A stretch of DNA of 6,886 nt from Phycisphaerae bacterium (GTDB lineage Bacteria; Planctomycetota; Phycisphaerae; Sedimentisphaerales; SM23-30): assembly GCA_021736565.1 (NCBI GenBank), contig JAIPFO010000206.1, positions 1-6,886 on the forward strand, read 5' to 3'. Numbering within the stretch: the first letter of the stretch is position 1; each line of letters opens with the position of its first letter. Position numbers and translations under genes: made by a program. The notes beneath the pieces are model-generated. The model saw nothing but the letters and a program-made list of their open reading frames with translations, searched no databases and had not been told where the DNA came from. This document shows, in pieces, positions 1-5,160 of this stretch.

Positions 1-260
1 TATTGACTCAGATCGAAGAAGCGGCCGACAAGCGAGTTCCCGAACCCGGGGCCGCCCGGCAGAAGGTGTTTGATCAACTGCTGGCGGTTACGGTGGATAC
101 ACTGTATCAGGAGACATTGCGAGCAGTCTTTGGTAGTGCCGATGAGGTGTTTGACCTGCCGAGCACTAAAGGCAAAAATACCGAGGTGCGTGTATTTATG
201 AGCCGGGACGCGACTTTGGCGCCTAAGGCGGATAAGGCTGGGGATAAGGCCAGCGGATGA
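1..260 (+). CDS. C-terminal end of an unrecognised protein (5' partial)
   Basis: The frame is open from the left edge to a TGA at 258-260, giving 85 complete codons. The first complete codon is a TTG at 3-5, but there is no room to see a ribosome binding site, so I read it as an internal leucine of a longer gene that begins outside the window. The visible part is mostly polar and predicted helical, with an amphipathic stretch around residues 20-45 (QKVFDQLLAVTVDTLYQ...). It ends in a tail rich in Lys, Ala and Asp (KADKAGDKASG), which looks like a disordered terminus. There are no membrane segments, Cys motifs or catalytic signatures. I do not recognise the family and assign no function. It lies 65 bases upstream of the metal ATPase on the same strand, so it could belong to the same transcript. 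That this is a real coding end is likely; its identity is unknown. Confidence 0.6.
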   Translation, partial: LTQIEEAADKRVPEPGAARQKVFDQLLAVTVDTLYQETLRAVFGSADEVFDLPSTKGKNTEVRVFMSRDATLAPKADKAGDKASG

Positions 261-264
261 TTAA

Positions 265-281
265 ACAATCGATGAGATTGT
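265..281 (+). other. Small inverted repeat in the gap before the metal ATPase
   Basis: ACAATC (265-270) and GATTGT (276-281) are perfect reverse complements around a five-base loop, just after the stop codon of the left-edge gene. The stem is short and AT-rich, and the following sequence (AATAGAGATTTT) has only a four-base T run some distance away. It could be a weak terminator or a transcript-end structure, but it is short enough to occur by chance. The rest of the 261-325 gap is AT-rich, and I see no convincing promoter pair in it. Confidence 0.2.
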
Positions 282-312
282 AATAGAGATTTTAAAACGA
301 GAATATATATAC

Positions 313-316
313 AGGA
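313..316 (+). promoter_or_regulatory. Ribosome binding site of the metal ATPase
   Basis: AGGA is followed by nine bases and then the ATG at 326. This supports 326 as the true start. The permease gene further down has the same AGGA core at the same nine-base spacing. Confidence 0.55.
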
Positions 317-325
317 TAACGCGAG

Positions 326-2353
326 ATGGCTGGACATAAAATACATAATTTAACAGATAGCGAAGTAGGCCCAGACGGCCAGAAGACTCAGGCCCGAACG
401 ACCAAAGTGAGCTGGAGTCTGCTGGGAACCCTTATGGGGGGGGCCCTTCTAATTAATAGCATCATTGCCGAACATATCAGTATATTCAGCAGCGACCATG
501 CTGAGCTTCTGGCGATGGTCGGTGCGCTGTTGCTTGGGCTGCCGGTGATTATCAATGCGTTTAACTGTTTGATCAAGGGGCATAACCACATGGATGAGCT
601 TGTGGCCCTGGCGATTATCGCGGCATTTGCCACCAAGCAATATCATGAAGCCGGCATCGTGGCCTTCTTTATGCTGCTGGCGGAACTGGTCGAAACGCGA
701 ACGGCCCTGGGGGCTCGTGCCTCCATTGAGTCCTTGATCAAGATCACCCCCACGAATGCTCACCTGCTGAGTTCCGATGGGAGTGAAACAGAAATTGAAG
801 CCAACCAGTTACAGGCCGGCCAGGTCATTCGTGTGCGGCCCGGTGATAATATCCCCGCCGACGGTAAGGTGGCCAGTGGCCTTTCCACGGTGAATCAGGC
901 GACCATTACCGGTGAATCGGTGCCCGTGGATAAAACGGTGGGCGAGACGGTTTTTGCCGGAACCACCAACCTTACCGGTGTGCTGGATGTTGAGGTCGTT
1001 ACCGCCGGTAGCGAAACAACCCTGGGTAAAGTTCAATCGCTGATCTTGCAGGCCGAAGGAACCCGCATCCCGATCATGCGAATTATCGATAAGTATATTA
1101 AATGGTACACCCCGACGGTATTGATGATCGCCGGTTTGATCTTTGCCTTTACCGGCAATGTGAACAATGCCATTGCGGCGCTGATCATTTCCTGTCCGTG
1201 TGCGATTATTCTGGCGACCCCCACCGCGATGGTGGCGGCGTTGAGTTGTGCGGCCCGATTGGGAATTCTGATCAAGAATGTATCGAACCTGGAATCAGCC
1301 GGACGGCTCACGGCCATGGTATTTGATAAAACCGGTACCCTCACCACCGGGCAGCTGGCGGTCACCCGCCTGACCCCGATCAAAGGTGTTGACCCCACGG
1401 AGATGCTATCCCAGGCGGCGGCCCTGGAGCAATACAGTAAGCACCCCGCGGCTCGGGCCCTGATGGATGTCGCCGGTAAGGCCCGGCTGGCATTGATTAA
1501 GCCCGAAGGATTTGAAGAAGTACCCGGCCTGGGGGTCATGGGAACCGTTAATGGTAAGAAAATCATGGTTGGCCGGGAGACCTGGCTGGCGGCTAAAGGT
1601 GTGGATATGTCCACGCTGGAGAGTGAAGAGTTGGATGCCCCTGAAGGGTTGAGTTTGCTCTATGTGGCCCAGGATTCCCGGTGTATCGGTTGGGTGGGGA
1701 TGGAAGACCGTACGCGTGAGCAGGCCAGCGCAGCGATTACAGACCTGGGCGACCTGGGCATTAAACGATTGGTCATGGTCACCGGGGACCGACTGGCAGT
1801 GGCTAAACGCGTGGCCGCTGAGATGGGCTGTACCGAAGTGAAGGCTGAATGCCTGCCGCATGAGAAATTGCACCTGGTACACCAGCTTCAAGGTGAAGGC
1901 CACCGGGTCGCGGTCGTCGGTGACGGCGTGAATGACGCCCCGGCATTGGCCGCGGGTGACTTGGGGATCGCGATGGGGGCCGCCGGTAGTGACGTGGCGA
2001 TTAACAGTGCGTCGATTGCCCTGATGAATAATGAATTGGATCGACTGGCTTTCCTGGTGCGTCTGTCACGATTGACCCGGCGCGTTGTTGTCCAGAACCT
2101 TTCCTTTGGTGTGGTATTTATAGTTATTGGGCTCATTCTGGCGGCCCGCAGTGAATTGCCCGCGATATTTGCGGCAGTATTTCATCTGCTCAGTTCGCTG
2201 GTCATCGTTTTTAACAGTGCCCGATTGGTGCGATTCGGCGAAGAGTTAACCCACCATGAAGCACTCATTCAACAGTTGCCGGCCGATACAGATTCCGGCA
2301 AAACATACCAAAATGATGGCCCCGAAGGCGAGGCCGCAGTGGCGTTTAATTGA
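326..2353 (+). CDS. Heavy-metal P1B-type ATPase (cation exporter), metal unknown
   Basis: This 675-residue inner-membrane pump would move a transition metal ion out of the cytoplasm using ATP. Seen in the sequence: helices at about 28-49, 58-83, 89-104 and 106-124; actuator motif TGES at 195-198; CPC metal-site motif at 290-292 in the sixth helix; phosphorylated Asp334 in DKTGT; the HP pair at 373-374 that marks the P1B nucleotide domain; TGD at 486-488; GDGVNDAP from 532; and two last helices at about 592-608 and 612-630. All catalytic residues are intact. There is no N-terminal HMA domain or CxxC motif, only a short polar leader with scattered His. The last helix carries H620-L-L-S-S and then N630-S-A-R-L. 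This is neither the MxxSS pattern of copper pumps nor the DxG pattern of zinc/cadmium pumps, so the substrate is left open. A 38-residue polar tail follows the last helix. AGGA nine bases upstream supports the start. The next gene begins 24 bases after the stop, suggesting co-transcription. Confidence 0.96.
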   Translation: MAGHKIHNLTDSEVGPDGQKTQARTTKVSWSLLGTLMGGALLINSIIAEHISIFSSDHAELLAMVGALLLGLPVIINAFNCLIKGHNHMDELVALAIIAAFATKQYHEAGIVAFFMLLAELVETRTALGARASIESLIKITPTNAHLLSSDGSETEIEANQLQAGQVIRVRPGDNIPADGKVASGLSTVNQATITGESVPVDKTVGETVFAGTTNLTGVLDVEVVTAGSETTLGKVQSLILQAEGTRIPIMRIIDKYIKWYTPTVLMIAGLIFAFTGNVNNAIAALIISCPCAIILATPTAMVAALSCAARLGILIKNVSNLESAGRLTAMVFDKTGTLTTGQLAVTRLTPIKGVDPTEMLSQAAALEQYSKHPAARALMDVAGKARLALIKPEGFEEVPGLGVMGTVNGKKIMVGRETWLAAKGVDMSTLESEELDAPEGLSLLYVAQDSRCIGWVGMEDRTREQASAAITDLGDLGIKRLVMVTGDRLAVAKRVAAEMGCTEVKAECLPHEKLHLVHQLQGEGHRVAVVGDGVNDAPALAAGDLGIAMGAAGSDVAINSASIALMNNELDRLAFLVRLSRLTRRVVVQNLSFGVVFIVIGLILAARSELPAIFAAVFHLLSSLVIVFNSARLVRFGEELTHHEALIQQLPADTDSGKTYQNDGPEGEAAVAFN

Positions 2354-2377
2354 CCATTGACAAACGAGTAAACTATT

Positions 2378-3676
2378 ATGACAAACACATCAGGTAATCC
2401 GGTGATTCAAACGGCCGGGCTGACGAAAATATTTCGCGATTTCTGGGGCCACCAGAAGGTCATCGCGGTCGATCAGCTCGACCTTGAAGTTTTTCCTCAT
2501 GAAGTATTCGGCCTTCTGGGCCCCAACGGTTCCGGCAAGAGCACAACGATAAAAATGCTGCTGGGGCTTTTGTTTACCAGTAAAGGCTGGGCGAAGGTCC
2601 TGGGCGAAAATCCCGGTGATGTCAAGACCAATGCCCGCATCGGCTATCTGCCGGAAGAATCATATCTCTATCCGTTTCTCAACGCCCGCGAGACGCTGGA
2701 TTTTTATGGTCGTTTGTTTGGCTTGACCCGTCATCAGCGAAAGCAGCGGACCGACAGCCTGCTGGATATGGTGGGGTTGGGGGCGGTCTCGCGTCGGCCG
2801 ATCGGTGAATTTTCAAAGGGGATGACCCGGCGTATCGGGTTGGCCCAGGCGTTGATCAATGACCCGGACCTGCTGATCCTGGACGAGCCGACCTCGGGGA
2901 TGGACCCCATCGGGACCCGTCAGATCAAGGACTTGATCAGGGAGCTGGGTCAGCGGGGAAAATCAGTTTTACTATGCAGCCATCTCATGGCAGATGTCGA
3001 AGATGTCTGTGATCGGATCTGTATCTTGTATGGCGGGAAGGTGCAGTCGCAGGGGCAGGTCAGCGAACTGCTCAAGCGCAGCGAAATCACCCAGATCAAT
3101 TGTAACAGGCTTTCAAAGCAGGCGATAGAAAAAATCGAGGGGGTTATAAAACAAGAATGCCCCAATTCCAGTATCGAAGTGCTCAATCCGCAGGATCGTT
3201 TGGAAGATTATTTCCTGCGGACGGTTGAGATCGCCCAGGCCGCGGCAATAGCAACTTCGGGAGCGACGATGGGGGCAGGGGCCAGCGATTTTCTGACCAG
3301 TGGTGTTACCCAGACCGATGATGCCGGAACTGTGATTGAACAGTTGCTGGGCGATACACAAAAAACTGCGGATAAGAAGGCCGCCCAATTAGAAGCGACC
3401 AAACGAATCGAAGTGGAAAAAGTGGAGAAAGCGGATCTCGGGCGTCGGGAGGTCATTGATTCCCTCATCAAAACCACTGAACCTGTTGGACCATTGAAGT
3501 CCAAAAAGGACGACGATCGGACCTCTCCGGCGGTGCCGCTCGAGCCGGTCAATCCGGTGCCCTCCCCAGGGGCCGTAGATCATTCTGTGATTGACGGGCT
3601 GCTTTCTAATGACCCGACGAAAAAAAAGACCAACGAGAAGTCTTCGCATAATAAAGATCAGGACCCATCATCATGA
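2378..3676 (+). CDS. ABC-2 type transporter ATP-binding protein with long C-terminal extension
   Basis: This 432-residue protein is the cytoplasmic ATPase of an ABC transporter. Visible motifs: Walker A GPNGSGKST at 48-56; YLPEE at 90-94 where many families have the Q-loop glutamine, a form common in ABC-2 exporters; signature FSKGM at 145-149 in place of LSGGQ; Walker B LLILDE at 165-170 with D-loop SGMDP; and switch His202. Residues about 235-285 form the small domain found after many ABC-2 ATPases, ending in LEDYFL. A normal member would stop near there. This one continues for about 145 residues of Ala/Gly-rich, then charged Lys/Glu-rich, then Pro-rich low-complexity sequence containing three copies of a VI(D/E)xL(L/I) motif. 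The start ATG has only a weak GAG nine bases upstream. Its TGA overlaps the permease ATG (ATGA, 3673-3676), so the two are translationally coupled and almost certainly one transporter. The substrate cannot be read from the sequence. Confidence 0.95.
   Translation: MTNTSGNPVIQTAGLTKIFRDFWGHQKVIAVDQLDLEVFPHEVFGLLGPNGSGKSTTIKMLLGLLFTSKGWAKVLGENPGDVKTNARIGYLPEESYLYPFLNARETLDFYGRLFGLTRHQRKQRTDSLLDMVGLGAVSRRPIGEFSKGMTRRIGLAQALINDPDLLILDEPTSGMDPIGTRQIKDLIRELGQRGKSVLLCSHLMADVEDVCDRICILYGGKVQSQGQVSELLKRSEITQINCNRLSKQAIEKIEGVIKQECPNSSIEVLNPQDRLEDYFLRTVEIAQAAAIATSGATMGAGASDFLTSGVTQTDDAGTVIEQLLGDTQKTADKKAAQLEATKRIEVEKVEKADLGRREVIDSLIKTTEPVGPLKSKKDDDRTSPAVPLEPVNPVPSPGAVDHSVIDGLLSNDPTKKKTNEKSSHNKDQDPSS
3332..3604 (+). 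repeat. Three spaced copies of a VI(D/E)xL(L/I) peptide motif in the ABC ATPase tail
   Basis: Within the tail of the ABC ATPase, VIEQLL is encoded at 3332-3349, VIDSLI at 3452-3469 and VIDGLL at 3587-3604. They are separated by polar, Lys/Glu- or Pro-rich linkers of about 35-40 residues. The similarity is at the protein level; the DNA copies differ. Short hydrophobic helices in a disordered linker are typical of docking motifs, but this reading is inference. Confidence 0.5.
3660..3663 (+). promoter_or_regulatory. Ribosome binding site of the ABC permease
   Basis: AGGA lies inside the end of the ABC ATPase gene, nine bases before the ATG at 3673. It supports that start and the overlapping-gene arrangement, in which translation of the permease can follow termination of the ATPase. 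Confidence 0.5.
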
Positions 3677-5070
3677 CCGACCATCATTCCATCTGGGCGA
3701 TAGCACGCAACCTGGTACGTGAGATAGTCCGTATGAGGGCGCTGATGTTCATGCTAGTCCTGTTAACGGCAAGTTTTACCTTTCTGTTCGCATGGTGGCT
3801 GCATGCCAGCCCCGGGAGAGGCGATCAAAAGGTTCAGACTTTTTTGAGTTATAGCCTTAGTGGACTTTGGGCGATGCTGTCACTGTTGACCGTCTTTGTG
3901 GGGGCTGGGACGATCGCTCGCGATATTAAACGCAAGGAAATTTTCACAATAGCCACCAAGCCCATCAGTCGCAGCGGGTACTTGCTGGGGAAATTCCTGG
4001 GGATGGCCTTGGTGAACCTTCTTTTATTAGCGGTCACCAGTGGAGCCGTTTATGGGATCGCGCGTGTCATGCGGCATACCGAGCCTCAGAATGATTTTGA
4101 GCGGGATCGTATGGAGGAGTTGGTTTTTATTGCCCGAACCGAGGTCCTGCCGCAGATCGATATGGTCGCGGTAGAGACGGAAGTCAAAGAGCGGGTCGAA
4201 AAACTGGTTCAGCAGCAAATCAACGAACGCCCTGAATTTAAGAATGAACCTGAGAATCTTACCGCGATGCGAAATTCGTTAGCGAAAGATATCAGCAAGC
4301 AAGTCATGCTCAAAAAAACCGCCGTTTCGCCCGGTGGCCATATTGTCTGGCATTTTAAGGATGTGAGGCCGCAAACAAACCAGGGTAACATTTACATTCG
4401 TTATAAACAGGATGTTTCTCGAAATACCGATTCGCTGGCGACTTCAGGAAAATGGATGTATGGTCCCATGGAAAATGTCCTTTATGACGGGGAGCCTGTG
4501 GTTCGATATGGCGAGGTGATTCGGACGGTGCATGAATTCCCCATTCCGGCCAGTGCGGTCTCAGCCTCCGGGGATTTGTATGTTAGCTTTGAAAATCCTC
4601 CGATGGCCAATGAGGGCGTATCAATTATATTCCCGCCGGATACCGGCGTGCAGGTTCTCTATGTGGCCGGTAGTTTTGAAATGAACTTTTTACGCACGCT
4701 GGCGGTGATGTATTTACGGCTGATTTTCCTGGCAATTCTGGCGATGGCCCTGGGCGCGTGGGTGAGTTTCCCCGTGGCGATCCTGGTGATCCTGGTGGTT
4801 TATGTTTTTGGAATTGCCAGTGGTTTCATTATGGGGTCGCTTGAATTTGACGCATCCAATACGCTGGCACTTGTCAATACGATGATCATGAAATTCATCC
4901 CGAAGTTATCCCTTTATGACCCCATCCCCGAAATTGAAAAGGGCCGTTTGGTCTCCGGTGATATGCTGGTCGATTGCATGACCTTTATGGTTCTGTTTAA
5001 AGGTGGAATTGTCGCCCTGATGGGCTACCTGGTTTTCAAATTCCGTGAACTGGCACGGGTTATTGTATAA
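3673..5070 (+). CDS. ABC-2 type transporter permease with large extracytoplasmic domain
   Basis: This 465-residue inner-membrane protein is the channel partner of the preceding ATPase. Hydrophobic segments lie at about 22-43, 60-82, 103-131, 341-363, 366-388 and 433-456. With the N-terminus inside, this puts residues 132-338 outside the membrane. The cytoplasmic loop DIKRKEIFTIATKPISRSGYLLGK (split here as DIKRKEIFTIATK and PISRSGYLLGK, residues 84-107) is the classic ABC-2 pattern that contacts the ATPase. The external region has a charged helical part (about 140-215, Glu/Lys/Arg/Gln-rich, possibly coiled coil). A beta-rich part follows (about 218-335), starting with AVSPGGHIVWHF and holding alternating patterns such as IYIRYK and DLYVSF, which could be a beta sandwich. 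I recall this arrangement, including the SPGG...W.F signature, from planctomycete permeases, unverified. The ATGA overlap upstream shows coupling. The cargo is unknown; export is more likely than import because no binding-protein gene is present. Confidence 0.92.
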   Translation: MTDHHSIWAIARNLVREIVRMRALMFMLVLLTASFTFLFAWWLHASPGRGDQKVQTFLSYSLSGLWAMLSLLTVFVGAGTIARDIKRKEIFTIATKPISRSGYLLGKFLGMALVNLLLLAVTSGAVYGIARVMRHTEPQNDFERDRMEELVFIARTEVLPQIDMVAVETEVKERVEKLVQQQINERPEFKNEPENLTAMRNSLAKDISKQVMLKKTAVSPGGHIVWHFKDVRPQTNQGNIYIRYKQDVSRNTDSLATSGKWMYGPMENVLYDGEPVVRYGEVIRTVHEFPIPASAVSASGDLYVSFENPPMANEGVSIIFPPDTGVQVLYVAGSFEMNFLRTLAVMYLRLIFLAILAMALGAWVSFPVAILVILVVYVFGIASGFIMGSLEFDASNTLALVNTMIMKFIPKLSLYDPIPEIEKGRLVSGDMLVDCMTFMVLFKGGIVALMGYLVFKFRELARVIV

Positions 5071-5102
5071 AGTCGGATTGTATGGGGGACTGATTGCCCC
5101 GG

Positions 5103-5114
5103 CGGTTTAAACCG
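5103..5114. other. Perfect 12-base palindrome in the gap after the permease
   Basis: CGGTTTAAACCG is a perfect palindrome in the 90-base non-coding gap between the permease stop (5070) and the next start (5161). The flanking CCGG copies (5099-5102 and 5112-5115) allow an alternative small stem. As a hairpin the stem is only four pairs around TTAA, and the following CTTTA is a poor U tract, so an intrinsic terminator is unlikely. A protein-binding site or chance are the alternatives. Confidence 0.25.
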
Positions 5115-5160
5115 GCTTTAGTTGACTGAAAAGTTACGACGCTAAGAGAAATAGTTAAAA

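Noticed and set aside
278..311. Promoter candidate TTGTAA with TATATA before the metal ATPase
   Set aside because: The spacing is 20 bases or more, and the start of transcription would fall on or next to the ribosome binding site at 313-316. The AT-rich run alone is not enough.
1033..1614. Open frame of 193 codons on the - strand, the longest antisense frame in the window
   Set aside because: It lies entirely inside the metal ATPase gene across the CPC, DKTGT and HP motifs, has no recognisable domain, and is explained by the codon bias of the sense gene.
3208..3552. Open frame of 114 codons on the - strand opposite the ABC ATPase tail
   Set aside because: It is antisense to the low-complexity tail and Ser/Val/Ala-rich with no recognisable motif. 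Low-complexity sense sequence often leaves such open antisense frames.
3622..3676. Possible -1 frameshift fusion of the ABC ATPase to its permease
   Set aside because: The permease does lie in the -1 frame and a slippery heptamer is present, but a TAA at 3649-3651 stops the shifted frame before the permease ATG, so no fusion can form by this route.
5122..5148. Promoter candidate TTGACT with TAAGAG before the gene at 5161
   Set aside because: The -35 box is good, but the -10 box matches poorly, the spacing is 15 bases, and the transcript would begin only a few bases before the start codon.
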